A DNA stretch of 64,000 nucleotides from Flavobacterium fontis (GTDB lineage: Bacteria; Bacteroidota; Bacteroidia; Flavobacteriales; Flavobacteriaceae): assembly GCF_900129405.1 (NCBI RefSeq), contig NZ_FQVQ01000002.1, forward strand, positions 186,001 through 250,000. The letters are read 5' to 3'. Within the stretch, counting starts at the first letter, position 1, and every line of letters starts with the position of its first letter. Under the pieces are notes generated by a model. That model did not search any database, was not told where the DNA came from, and saw only the letters and a program-made list of their open reading frames with translations. The translations under genes and the position numbers were made by a program. Positions 7,744 through 15,342 of the stretch are shown piece by piece.

Positions 7744-8010
7744 ATGGAAGAAAACTTTACACCGCCTCAAAACATTTATCTGTTCCTTTTGGTGACCTTT
7801 TTTGTGGCTTTACTGTTTCAAAGTGAAATTGGTATCCTGATGTGGTTAGGATTGTATTTTATTTTGAATGGATATATTCTTTACAAAATTCCGCATTGGT
7901 CGTTACAACATCCAAAACGATGTCGAGTGCTGTCTCTTGTTTTGATAGGAATTCCGTTACTATGTCTCGGATTTTTATACTTCGTTTTTAAAAATGCACG
8001 AATGTGTTAA
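7744..8010 (+). CDS. Small hydrophobic membrane protein, unknown
   Basis: An 88-residue protein with a short polar N-terminus (MEENFTPPQ) and three hydrophobic stretches (about residues 11-28, 30-47 and 60-82), so it is probably an inner membrane protein with two or three helices, ending NARMC. I recognise no family. It stands alone on the plus strand between two minus-strand genes, directly after a heptamer array, and its ATG is 42 bp after that array. Coding status is supported by the hydrophobic pattern and lack of a competing gene on the opposite strand, not by homology. Confidence 0.6.
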   Translation: MEENFTPPQNIYLFLLVTFFVALLFQSEIGILMWLGLYFILNGYILYKIPHWSLQHPKRCRVLSLVLIGIPLLCLGFLYFVFKNARMC

Positions 8011-8042
8011 TTCTTGGGTGACTTTTTTACTACCCCAAAAAG

Positions 8043-9629
8043 CTATTCTTTAATCACTTTCCGTGTCACACGTTCTCCAGTAGGTAAAGCTACTTGTACA
8101 TAGTACACCCCGGCTTCTAGCGAAGACAAGTCAATTGTTTCGACTTGATTGCGACTGAAGACTTGTTTTCCTAAGGCGTCAAAAAGGATCACTTCATCAT
8201 AGGTCTGTCCCAAGTCTAAACTTGCTTTGGTCGGATTGGGATACATAACAGGAAGAACCGTTTGCACTTCAGGTGAGGTAAGTGCAATATAATCTTGATA
8301 GCGGTATAAAATAGCACTCACCATAACTACCAATTTATTATCACTTTGCAAGTGAGCAAAACGCGCCCAATCCCATGCGGTAACATCGTTCAAAAAATAG
8401 CCATTCGACATAAACGCGGTGTCGAGTGTCGTATCTTCATTGAGTTGTGCAATGATGTAATTGTATGAATTGCTTTGACGAACGGTCATGCATAAAATAT
8501 AATCTCCGTTGGGCATTTGTTTGATTAAATCTGAACTAATCCCGGGGTAATTCTCAGCCCCAATGGTGAAATGATTGGGGACGGCAATATTGGTTAAATT
8601 GATTCCATCACCGCTAAAAGTGGTGTCCAATATACCATTGGCGTCCAGCTTTGCAAAAGCCAACCCGCCGGTCACATTCAACCCACTCACCATCAAACTC
8701 CCATTAGATTGAGGGAAAATACTCGCTGGATATGTTTTGCCTCCAAAAGCCAATTGAGCAATTCCATTGGTGCCGAAAGCTGTATTGAGTGTCCCGTTGG
8801 AGGTAATTTTCATAACGGTCAAATTGGAACTCGTACTGGAGGGGATAACATTGCCAAGAAGAAGCAAATTGCCATTTTCAGCTTCATAGATATCCGAGAA
8901 ACTGTCGGTACCTGTAAGTGGGGATTCAAAAATACCATTGACGCCAAAAGTGGTATCCACCGCACCGTTCGCCGTAAAACGAATCGCCAATCCGCTACCG
9001 TCGTAATTGGTTCCGCCTAAAAACCAATAATTATATCCCACAGCCGTAATACGCCCTTGACTATCAACCCAAACATCGGTCAAGCGCTCGTCGTTGGGAT
9101 CGGCACTATTTTCTACATAGGTATTCAAAATTCGAACGCCATTGGTTCCAAAACTGGTGTCTTTTGTCCCATTGGCATTCAAACGACAAATAAAAACGCG
9201 GTAATCCGTGGTAAATCCCCCTAAGTTGTGACTGCGCCCTACTAAAAGAATTTTACCATCACTTTGCACCGTTATACCCGAAACATCAAACCTTTCCGCA
9301 TGATTGTTTGAGGTAAACAAAGCAATACCATTGGTTCCAAAAGAAGCATCTAAACTCCCATTTTCGAGGTATTTTCTAACACCAATCGTAGGGGCTAAAT
9401 TAGGAAACTGTATACTGAAATTCGGATTCAACGAATACGGGATCAACACTTTGTTGTCCGCATAAAAATAATGGGCATTCGACACCCCACTAATTCCACT
9501 GCCATAAACATTCCCTGAAGGCAATCCCGTATCATTAACCCCCGCATTGCCATAGGTAGGATCCAATACCAGCTGGGAAAACGTAAATGAGGAATAGCAC
9601 ACAATAACAAGGAAGATAATCTTTTTCAT
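8043..9629 (-). CDS. T9SS-exported delta-60 repeat protein
   Basis: A 528-residue secreted protein with an N-terminal signal (MKKIIFLVIVCYSSFTFSQ). The body holds at least five copies of a roughly 60-residue repeat, each ending in LDxSFGTNGI-like phrases (LDASFGTNGI, KDTSFGTNGV, VDTTFGVNGI, LNTAFGTNGI, LDTTFSGDGI) and containing QSDGKILLVG-like strands; this is the delta-60 repeat, which probably forms a beta-propeller. The last 70 residues are a type A T9SS sorting domain (MYPNPTKASLDLG, then LDALGKQVF-like FDALGKQVFSR, GVYYVQV, RKVIKE). The cargo would be exported through the PorT-containing secretion system and attached to or released from the surface. The substrate or ligand is unknown. 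Confidence 0.9.
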   Translation of the reverse strand: MKKIIFLVIVCYSSFTFSQLVLDPTYGNAGVNDTGLPSGNVYGSGISGVSNAHYFYADNKVLIPYSLNPNFSIQFPNLAPTIGVRKYLENGSLDASFGTNGIALFTSNNHAERFDVSGITVQSDGKILLVGRSHNLGGFTTDYRVFICRLNANGTKDTSFGTNGVRILNTYVENSADPNDERLTDVWVDSQGRITAVGYNYWFLGGTNYDGSGLAIRFTANGAVDTTFGVNGIFESPLTGTDSFSDIYEAENGNLLLLGNVIPSSTSSNLTVMKITSNGTLNTAFGTNGIAQLAFGGKTYPASIFPQSNGSLMVSGLNVTGGLAFAKLDANGILDTTFSGDGINLTNIAVPNHFTIGAENYPGISSDLIKQMPNGDYILCMTVRQSNSYNYIIAQLNEDTTLDTAFMSNGYFLNDVTAWDWARFAHLQSDNKLVVMVSAILYRYQDYIALTSPEVQTVLPVMYPNPTKASLDLGQTYDEVILFDALGKQVFSRNQVETIDLSSLEAGVYYVQVALPTGERVTRKVIKE

Positions 9630-9674
9630 AGCGTTATTTTTTACAAATATAAGAGAAACTGCTTCTAGTCAAAA

Positions 9675-9709
9675 GGTTATGAATTATGAGTTATGAATTA
9701 TGAATTAAA
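9675..9709. repeat. Heptamer tandem array (AATTATG type)
   Basis: Five 7-base units in register: GGTTATG, AATTATG, AGTTATG, AATTATG, AATTAAA. It lies just upstream of the delta-60 gene start and 45 bp before the next heptamer array. Confidence 0.7.
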
Positions 9710-9753
9710 TGGCCAAAAACTCTGAAAGAGGAGTTAACCTTTTCAAATCAACC

Positions 9754-9856
9754 GACTTTTGACTTACGACTTAATTGACTTAAGACTTACGACTTATGAC
9801 TTTCTGACTTACGACTTACGACTACCCTGACTTACGACTACCCTGACTTACGACTA
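9754..9856. repeat. Heptamer tandem array (GACTTAC type)
   Basis: At least 14 units of GACTTAC and close variants (GACTTTT, GACTTAA, GACTTAT, GACTAC), mostly head to tail and four times interrupted by one or two extra bases, with the compound unit GACTACCCT GACTTAC repeated at the right end. It occupies the space between the metF terminator and the preceding array and has no coding potential. Confidence 0.85.
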
Positions 9857-9892
9857 CAAAAAAAACCTGCCCCACCGAAGTGCAACAGGTTT
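9856..9892 (-). terminator. Rho-independent terminator of metF
   Basis: On the minus strand AAACCTG (9892-9886) pairs with CAGGTTT (9869-9863) around a loop that can extend through ACTTCGGT, and is followed by a run of T. It begins about 27 bp after the metF stop codon. Confidence 0.75.
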
Positions 9893-9919
9893 CTCGATAT
9901 AAAGGTTAGTTAGTAGCGG

Positions 9920-10876
9920 TTAAAACACCTCTTGAGCAATCGCCTTAATGTTGTCGGCTTTCCCCATAGAATAATAATGCAATACGGGAACGCCCGCTGC
10001 CAAGAGTTCTTTACTTTGTTGAATGCACCATTCAATCCCAATTTGCTTCACCGCATCGTTGTCTTTGGCACGCACCACTTCCATAATCAAACTGTCGGGC
10101 AATTCCAGACTGAATCGGTGCGGAATCAAGTTCAACTGCTTCTTCGTAGCAATCGGTTTGAGTCCGGGAATAATCGGCACCTCAATGCCTGCTTTTCGAC
10201 ATTTGTCCACAAAGTCAAAAAACTTTTGGTTGTCAAAAAACATTTGCGTGATGATATAATCGGCGCCGTTCTTAATTTTTTGCTTTAAAAAATGGATATC
10301 CGAATCCAAACTTGGCGCTTCCATATGCTTTTCAGGATAGCCCGCCACCCCAATACAAAAATTGGTTTTAGCGGTATTTTTCAGGTCTTCGTCCAAATAA
10401 ATGCCGTGGTTCAGGTTGCTAATTTGCTCCACCAAATCCGAAGCATAATGGTTCCCGTCTTTCTCGGGTTTGAAATAGGTTTCCGTTTTCAACGCATCCC
10501 CGCGCAACGCCACCACATTGTCAATACCGAGGAAGTCCAAGTCGATCAACAAGTTCTCGGTATCTTCTTTGGTAAAGCCACCGCACAACACATGCGGAAT
10601 TGCATCCACGTCGTATTTCCCTTGAATGGCCGCACAAATTCCTACGGTTCCCGGACGTTTTTTTACAATTTTCTTTTGCAGCAAACCGTTTTCCAACTCC
10701 TTAAATTCGTATTCCTCACGGTGATACGTCACGTCAATAAACGGCGGTTGAAATTCCATCAACGGATCAATCCCGTCAAAAATCGACTGGATATTCTGCC
10801 CTTTCAACGGCGGTAAAATCTCAAAAGAAAACAATGGTTTTCCTTGGGCATTTTCGATATGTTGGGTTACTTTCAT
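9920..10876 (-). CDS. metF: 5,10-methylenetetrahydrofolate reductase
   Basis: A 318-residue FAD-dependent TIM-barrel enzyme that makes the 5-methyl-THF used by methionine synthase. Visible family features are FSFEILPP with its catalytic Glu near residue 19, DVTYH near residue 48, VVALRGDA near residue 133, FCIGVAGYPEKH near residue 173, and ADYIITQMFFD near residue 205. Length is normal for the family. It lies 308 bp downstream of metH on the same strand, separated by a GC-rich repeat and two heptamer arrays; read-through from the metH riboswitch promoter is possible, but I see no promoter or terminator that settles this. A terminator at 9856-9892 follows. Confidence 0.95.
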   Translation of the reverse strand: MKVTQHIENAQGKPLFSFEILPPLKGQNIQSIFDGIDPLMEFQPPFIDVTYHREEYEFKELENGLLQKKIVKKRPGTVGICAAIQGKYDVDAIPHVLCGGFTKEDTENLLIDLDFLGIDNVVALRGDALKTETYFKPEKDGNHYASDLVEQISNLNHGIYLDEDLKNTAKTNFCIGVAGYPEKHMEAPSLDSDIHFLKQKIKNGADYIITQMFFDNQKFFDFVDKCRKAGIEVPIIPGLKPIATKKQLNLIPHRFSLELPDSLIMEVVRAKDNDAVKQIGIEWCIQQSKELLAAGVPVLHYYSMGKADNIKAIAQEVF

Positions 10877-10892
10877 GAAATTTTTGTTTCAA

Positions 10893-10920
10893 GTTTAATG
10901 TTTAAAGTTTAATGTTTTTT
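10893..10920. repeat. Heptamer tandem array (GTTTAAT type)
   Basis: Four 7-base units in register, GTTTAAT, GTTTAAA, GTTTAAT, GTTTTTT, immediately upstream of metF. Short, so it would not be called alone, but it matches the period of the neighbouring arrays. Confidence 0.55.
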
Positions 10921-11035
10921 TGGGCGCGTCCCTGTGGCAGCACCTTAGTCTTTATTTCGTGAAACTGCACCCACAGGGTCGGGTTATCCGCGGTGCACGG
11001 CACCTTGCTTCTACCCCTCGCGCACTCCCTGCACC
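10921..11035 (+). repeat. GC-rich intergenic repeat element (copy 2, degenerate)
   Basis: Reading on the plus strand: TGGGCGCGTCCCTG, an inverted repeat (CCCTGTGG at 10930-10937 with CCACAGGG at 10971-10978), GGTCGGGTTATCCGCGG, then a pyrimidine-rich stretch ending CTCCCTGCACC. The order of parts matches copy 1 at 4693-4820: opening GGGCG-TCCCT, hairpin, GGTCGGGCTATC-like core. The 3' end is less well conserved than in copy 1. It lies between metF and metH. Confidence 0.6.
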
Positions 11036-11060
11036 AATCACTCCTTATGAATAGGAACAA

Positions 11061-11190
11061 GTCACTAATCACTAATCACTAGTCACTAATCACTAGTCAC
11101 TAATCACTAATCACTAGTCACTAATCACTAATCACTAGTCACTAATCACCAGTCACTAATCACTAATCACTAATCACTAGCCACTAATCC
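11061..11190. repeat. Heptamer tandem array (ACTAATC / ACTAGTC)
   Basis: About 18 head-to-tail 7-base units alternating between ACTAATC and ACTAGTC, with single variants ACCAGTC and ACTAGCC. It starts in the metF-metH gap and runs into the metH coding sequence: the metH stop codon (TAG, complement of 11184-11186) is formed by the last unit. The array is long and uniform, which suggests recent expansion by slippage and likely length variation between strains. Confidence 0.9.
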
Positions 11191-13892
11191 GCCACATTCG
11201 GCGCCAGCCACTTATGCGCCACCTCCACCGAGACACCACGACGTTGTGCGTAATCTTCGACCTGATCGGCTTTGATTTTCCCCAATCCGAAATACTTGCT
11301 TTCTGGATGGGCAAAATAGTACCCCGACACCGAAGCCGCAGGCCACATCGCCATACTTTCGGTCAAGGTTACCCCAATGCGTTCTTCTACTTGCAAAAGT
11401 TTCCAAATCGTCGGTTTTTCCAAATGGTCGGGACAAGCGGGATAGCCCGGTGCGGGTCGGATACCCTTATAATCTTCGGCAATCAAGGCTAGGTTGTCCA
11501 ACTGCTCGTCGCTGGCATAGCCCCAAATTTCTTTCCGAACTTTCCAATGCAAATATTCGGCAAACGCCTCCGCCAATCGGTCGCCCAAGGCTTTGACCAT
11601 AATCGCCTGGTAATCGTCTAAATCCTGTTCAAACACCGCTGCTTTTTCATCCACCCCAAAACCCGTCGTCACACAAAAACACCCGATGTAATCTTGTATG
11701 CCCGATTCTTTGGGTGCGATAAAGTCGGCCAACGCGATATTCGGAGCTCCTACATTTTTCTTCGACTGCTGACGCAGGGTGAGAAAGGTTGTCGGTTGTG
11801 GGTTGTCGGTGGTTGGTAACACTTCGATATCATCATCGTTGACGGTATTTGCGGGAAAAATGCCCACCAATCCTTTGGCGGTAAACCAATTTTCCTCAAC
11901 GATTTGTGCCAACATTTTTTGGGCATCGTCAAACAACTGTTGCGCTTGTTCGCCCACAACATCATCGTTCAATATCGCGGGGTATTTCCCAAACAACTGC
12001 CACGAATGGAAGAACGGCGTCCAGTCGATAAACGGCACCAATTCCGCCAAGGTTACCTTCACTTCTTGTACCCCAATAAAATTGGGCTGTGCCGGTTGGT
12101 ATTGAGACCAATCCAAACGCAATTTATTGGCACGGGCTTCACTGAGACGCAAAAACTCCTTTTCGCGACTGCGGTTCAAATACCCTTCGCGCAATTGATC
12201 GTATTCCTCCCGAATTTGTTCGGCATAAGTTGCTTTATTTTCGGGTTGCAACAAATTACTCGCTACCGTCACGGCACGCGAGGCATCGTTGACATGCACC
12301 ACACTTCCCGTGTATTCAGGGGCAATCTTCACGGCAGTATGGGCACGCGAAGTCGTTGCGCCTCCAATCATAATCGGAATGGAAATATTCAAACGTTCCA
12401 TCTCTTTGGCGAGATAGACCATTTCGTCCAAAGACGGCGTGATCAAACCGCTCAATCCAATGATGTCTACATTTTCAGCGACAGCGGTTTGTATAATTTT
12501 CTCAGGCGGTACCATCACCCCCAAGTCGATAATTTCAAAGTTATTACAGGCCAACACCACCGATACGATGTTTTTTCCAATATCGTGTACGTCGCCTTTT
12601 ACAGTAGCCATCAGCACCTTCCCAGCCCCTGCCGAGTGACCGTCTTTACTAGCTTCAATAAATGGCAATAGGTACGCCACTGCTTTTTTCATAACCCGAG
12701 CCGATTTCACCACTTGCGGCAAGAACATTTTCCCCGATCCAAACAAATCGCCGACTACATTCATTCCGTTCATCAAATGTTGTTCGATGACTTGGATGGG
12801 TTTATCAACCAATTGACGTGCTTCTTCCACATCCTGTTCGATAAATTCGTCCAAACCTTTCACTAGGGAATGCGTAAGGCGTTCTTGTACCGAACCGTTA
12901 CGCCATTCTTGAACAACCTTATCTGTAGTTTTGGTATCCGATTTTAAGTTTTCGGCGTAGTCGAGCAAACGTTCTGTGGCATCGTCACGACGGTCAAGCA
13001 AGACATCTTCAACATAGGTAAGTAAATCGGAATCAATTTCGTCATAAATCTCCAGCATTTCTGGATTTACAATCCCCATCGTCATGCCGTGTTGGATGGC
13101 ATGGTAGAGAAAAGCGGAGTGCATGGCTTCACGCACTTTGTCATTCCCACGGAAGGAAAACGACACGTTACTCACCCCTCCCGAAACATGGGCATAGGGC
13201 AGATTTTCACGAATCCATTTTGTCGCTAAAAAGAAATCCAACGCATTGCGGCGGTGTTCCTCCATACCGGTAGCGACAGGAAAAATATTGGGATCGAAAA
13301 TGATATCGGTAGCTGGAAATCCCACTTGATGCACCAAGATATCGTAACTGCGTTTACAGATTTCAATTCGGCGTTCGTAAGTATCCGCTTGTCCCACCTC
13401 ATCAAAAGCCATAACAATCACGGCAGCGCCATAACGTTTGATCAATTTAGCATGATGAATAAAAGCGGCTTCTCCTTCTTTCAAGGAAATCGAGTTCACG
13501 ACCCCTTTTCCTTGAATGACTTTGAGTCCAGCTTCAATAATTTCCCACTTCGAACTGTCGATCATCACGGGAACACGAGCAATATCGGGTTCGGCGGCAA
13601 TTAAATTCAGGAATTTGGTCATGGCTTCTACCCCATCAAGCATTCCTTCGTCCATGTTGACGTCGATGATTTGCGCACCACCTTCAACTTGCGCGCGAGC
13701 GATATCTACAGCGGCCTCGTAATTTCCCTCCTTAATCAAACGTAAAAACTTACGCGAACCCGTTACATTGGTCCGTTCCCCTACGTTCACAAAGTTGGTT
13801 TCTGGAGTGATGATTAGTGGTTCTAGACCGGATAATTGCAAATATTGGGTTATCGGTTGTCGGTTGTCGGTTGTCGGTATCTCCTTACTCAT
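11184..13892 (-). CDS. metH: Methionine synthase, pterin/cobalamin/activation subunit (MetH C-terminal part)
   Basis: This 902-residue protein carries MetH domains 2 to 4: pterin-binding domain ([20 protein letters not shown], residues 23-42), helical cap and cobalamin domain with the ligand histidine about H436 (GDVHDIGKN), and the SAM-binding activation domain ([15 protein letters not shown], then [12 protein letters not shown] and the C-terminal DQVEDYA...WLAPN). The homocysteine-binding domain is a separate gene 7 bp upstream. The enzyme moves a methyl group from methyl-THF through B12 to homocysteine. Two near-identical peptides, TTDNRQPIT (residues 7-15) and TTDNPQPTT (about 694-702), are encoded by 7-bp repeats and look like insertions at a domain edge and a surface loop. 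The stop codon lies within another heptamer array. Confidence 0.93.
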   Translation of the reverse strand: MSKEIPTTDNRQPITQYLQLSGLEPLIITPETNFVNVGERTNVTGSRKFLRLIKEGNYEAAVDIARAQVEGGAQIIDVNMDEGMLDGVEAMTKFLNLIAAEPDIARVPVMIDSSKWEIIEAGLKVIQGKGVVNSISLKEGEAAFIHHAKLIKRYGAAVIVMAFDEVGQADTYERRIEICKRSYDILVHQVGFPATDIIFDPNIFPVATGMEEHRRNALDFFLATKWIRENLPYAHVSGGVSNVSFSFRGNDKVREAMHSAFLYHAIQHGMTMGIVNPEMLEIYDEIDSDLLTYVEDVLLDRRDDATERLLDYAENLKSDTKTTDKVVQEWRNGSVQERLTHSLVKGLDEFIEQDVEEARQLVDKPIQVIEQHLMNGMNVVGDLFGSGKMFLPQVVKSARVMKKAVAYLLPFIEASKDGHSAGAGKVLMATVKGDVHDIGKNIVSVVLACNNFEIIDLGVMVPPEKIIQTAVAENVDIIGLSGLITPSLDEMVYLAKEMERLNISIPIMIGGATTSRAHTAVKIAPEYTGSVVHVNDASRAVTVASNLLQPENKATYAEQIREEYDQLREGYLNRSREKEFLRLSEARANKLRLDWSQYQPAQPNFIGVQEVKVTLAELVPFIDWTPFFHSWQLFGKYPAILNDDVVGEQAQQLFDDAQKMLAQIVEENWFTAKGLVGIFPANTVNDDDIEVLPTTDNPQPTTFLTLRQQSKKNVGAPNIALADFIAPKESGIQDYIGCFCVTTGFGVDEKAAVFEQDLDDYQAIMVKALGDRLAEAFAEYLHWKVRKEIWGYASDEQLDNLALIAEDYKGIRPAPGYPACPDHLEKPTIWKLLQVEERIGVTLTESMAMWPAASVSGYYFAHPESKYFGLGKIKADQVEDYAQRRGVSVEVAHKWLAPNVAD
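11787..11816 (-). repeat. Heptamer repeat inside metH (CCGACAA type), internal copy
   Basis: On the coding strand the bases read as CCGACAA-like units (CCGACAA, CCCACAA, CCGACAA) flanked by CCAACCA. They encode [10 protein letters not shown] between the cobalamin and activation modules, where MetH proteins vary in length. The unit is the same as at the metH N-terminus. Confidence 0.75.
13850..13877 (-). repeat. Heptamer repeat inside metH (CCGACAA type), N-terminal copy
   Basis: Coding strand reads CCGACAA, CCGACAA, CCGACAA, CCGATAA in register and encodes [10 protein letters not shown], residues 6-15 of the protein, ahead of the first conserved MetH residues. The open frame is preserved through all four units. 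Confidence 0.8.
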
Positions 13893-13899
13893 GATGCAC

Positions 13900-14910
13900 T
13901 TATAAACGGGCTACTGATGACTGTATACTGCTCTCGGTTCTCGGCTTAAATTCGGCGGCCACTTGCGCAATCGCACGAATATGCTCGGGAGTAGTCCCGC
14001 AACAGCCACCGATAATGTTCACTAAGTTTTCATTCAAATACTCGCGAATTAACGCTTGCATTTCTTCGGGTGTTTGATCGTATTGACCGAAAGCATTAGG
14101 CAAACCCGCATTGGGATGTGCTGAAATATTGAGTTGGGTATGTTGGCCCAAGCGTTTTAAATACGGTTTCAATTGATCCGCCCCGAGTGCACAATTGAAG
14201 CCCACACTCAATAAAGGAATGTGTGCAATCGAAATCAAAAAGGCCTCCACCGTTTGCCCAGACAAGGTTCGTCCCGAGGCATCGGTAATGGTTCCAGAAA
14301 CCATCACGGGGATATCGGATTGGCGTTCTTCTTTTACTTCTTCAATGGCAAACAAGGCGGCTTTCGCGTTCAGCGTATCAAATATGGTTTCCACCAAAAG
14401 TAGGTCGGCTCCCCCATCGATTAGTGCTTCCACTTGTTGGCGGTAAGCCATTCGCAAATCGTCGAAGGTTACGGCGCGATAGCCGGGATCGTTGACATCC
14501 GGACTCATGCTGGCGGTACGGTTGGTTGGACCGATAGATCCCGCTACAAAACGGGGCTTGTCGGTAAACTCATCGGCGACTTCACGGGCAATTTTGGCGG
14601 ATTGATAATTGAGTTCGTACACCAAATCTTCCATATGATAATCGGCCATCCCAATCGTGGTTCCCGAAAAGGTATTGGTTTCCACGATATCGGCACCCGC
14701 TTCAAAATAGGCACGATGTACGGCTTTTACAGCCTCTGGTTGGGTAATAGAAAGCAAGTCGTTATTCCCTTTTAGGGGATGTGGAAAATCTTTAAACCGT
14801 TCGCCACGAAAATCGGCTTCTTCAAACTGATTGCGTTGCAACATTGTTCCCATGGCGCCATCGAGCACAAGGATTCGCTGTTTTAAGATTTCATAAATAG
14901 AGGTTCGCAT
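13900..14910 (-). CDS. metH: Methionine synthase, homocysteine-binding subunit (MetH N-terminal part)
   Basis: A 336-residue homocysteine S-methyltransferase domain with the opening [21 protein letters not shown] near residue 75, and the three zinc-ligand cysteines in GFNCALGAD and GGCCGTT. It corresponds to domain 1 of the E. coli MetH chain and must act with the product of the next gene, 7 bp downstream, which carries the pterin and cobalamin domains. A two-gene MetH is, to my knowledge, the normal arrangement in Flavobacteriia rather than a broken gene, since both frames are intact with complete motifs. The ATG at 14910-14908 lies five bases downstream of a GTTATC segment that belongs to the riboswitch expression platform. 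Confidence 0.93.
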   Translation of the reverse strand: MRTSIYEILKQRILVLDGAMGTMLQRNQFEEADFRGERFKDFPHPLKGNNDLLSITQPEAVKAVHRAYFEAGADIVETNTFSGTTIGMADYHMEDLVYELNYQSAKIAREVADEFTDKPRFVAGSIGPTNRTASMSPDVNDPGYRAVTFDDLRMAYRQQVEALIDGGADLLLVETIFDTLNAKAALFAIEEVKEERQSDIPVMVSGTITDASGRTLSGQTVEAFLISIAHIPLLSVGFNCALGADQLKPYLKRLGQHTQLNISAHPNAGLPNAFGQYDQTPEEMQALIREYLNENLVNIIGGCCGTTPEHIRAIAQVAAEFKPRTESSIQSSVARL

Positions 14911-14913
14911 ACT

Positions 14914-14939
14914 GATAACAAGTCTTTGGGGGCGTTATC
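14914..14939 (-). promoter_or_regulatory. Expression platform hairpin before metH start codon
   Basis: On the minus strand GATAAC (14939-14934) can pair with GTTATC (14919-14914), which ends three bases before the metH ATG. The same GATAAC continues as GATAACGCC (14939-14931), a perfect nine-base complement of GGCGTTATC at the 5' edge of the SAM-I aptamer. The hairpin and the long-range pairing exclude each other, giving a plausible switch that hides or frees the translation start. There is no U-run, so control of translation rather than termination is favoured. Confidence 0.6.
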
Positions 14940-14961
14940 AGGAAAGAGAAGATTCTCCTAA

Positions 14962-15065
14962 GTTATCTTTTTCTGAAAAAATCAGAATAGAATGTAGCAC
15001 CTTCCTCGAGGTTGAGGGGTTGCTAAGCGTTCGTAGGGTCTATTCCCTCCCGCTTTCGTGATAAC
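14962..15065 (-). promoter_or_regulatory. SAM-I (S-box) riboswitch aptamer upstream of metH
   Basis: On the minus strand P1 is GTTATC (15065-15060) with GATAAC (14967-14962). Between them are the S-box core segments in order: GGGAGGGAATAGACCC, GAACGCTTAGCAACC, a P3 stem (CCTC...GAGG), AAGGTGCTAC, and a P4 hairpin CTGA-TTTT-TCAG leading to AAAAGATAAC. These match the conserved GAGGGA...GCAACC...AAGGTGCTA pattern of the SAM-I family. It begins about 16 bases after the predicted transcription start and would lower metH (and perhaps metF) expression when SAM is plentiful. Confidence 0.9.
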
Positions 15066-15087
15066 GCCATTATTTTTAAGAACAATG

Positions 15088-15119
15088 CAAAGGTAAGACA
15101 AGAAAATCCTCATTTCAAA
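15088..15119 (-). promoter_or_regulatory. metH promoter
   Basis: On the minus strand TTTG (15119-15116) is followed after 20 bases by TACCTTTG (15095-15088), a full match to the Bacteroidetes -33/-7 promoter. Transcription from here would start near 15081, just ahead of the SAM-I aptamer. Confidence 0.75.
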
Positions 15120-15169
15120 ATAATTATTTGAAAAAAAGCGCAAACGTTTGCGAAAAATTTAAAGATATA

Positions 15170-15203
15170 TTTGGATTTATTGGAATTGATTTTCATAAAT
15201 TTG
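15170..15203 (+). promoter_or_regulatory. metK promoter
   Basis: TAAATTTG (15196-15203) matches the -7 consensus and TTTG (15170-15173) is a possible -33 element with a slightly long 22-base spacer. The predicted start near 15210 lies directly before the SAM-II aptamer. Confidence 0.6.
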
Positions 15204-15215
15204 CAACCGAAAAAT

Positions 15216-15267
15216 AGAAGAGGAGAAATTTGTTCTGATTGCAACCTCGTAAAAAAATGCTAAAGCA
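15216..15267 (+). promoter_or_regulatory. SAM-II-type riboswitch upstream of metK
   Basis: GAGG (15220-15223) pairs with CCTC (15245-15248); the loop contains AAATTTG and ends ATTGCAA, and the 3' side continues CGTAAAAAAATGCTAAAG. This follows the SAM-II layout: P1, a loop containing GATTTG-like and TTGCA segments, P1', then GT, an A-rich stretch and GCTAAA, which folds back as a pseudoknot. SAM-II RNAs are known from Alphaproteobacteria and Bacteroidetes. It is about 75 bases from the metK ATG, longer than the spacing of typical SAM-II translational switches. The call is by eye; a covariance search would decide. Confidence 0.72.
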
Positions 15268-15342
15268 GTAATTCTTCTTTAGTTGTTGCACCACCCTTTT
15301 TTCCCTCTCATCATTTAAAACAAAAATTTTAAAGGTATAATT

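Noticed and set aside
11061..11190. Possible CRISPR array between metF and metH
   Set aside because: The repeats are 7 bp, contiguous and without spacers, and no cas genes occur. It is a simple tandem array.
11904..12671. Open frame of 255 codons on the plus strand opposite metH
   Set aside because: It lies wholly inside metH on the other strand, where the metH protein is continuous and conserved; the antisense product shows no recognisable motif and is explained by codon bias of the real gene.
11184..14910. metH as a frameshifted or broken gene
   Set aside because: The two parts have separate starts, complete domains and a 7-bp gap, and the break falls exactly between MetH modules 1 and 2; a natural two-gene arrangement fits better.
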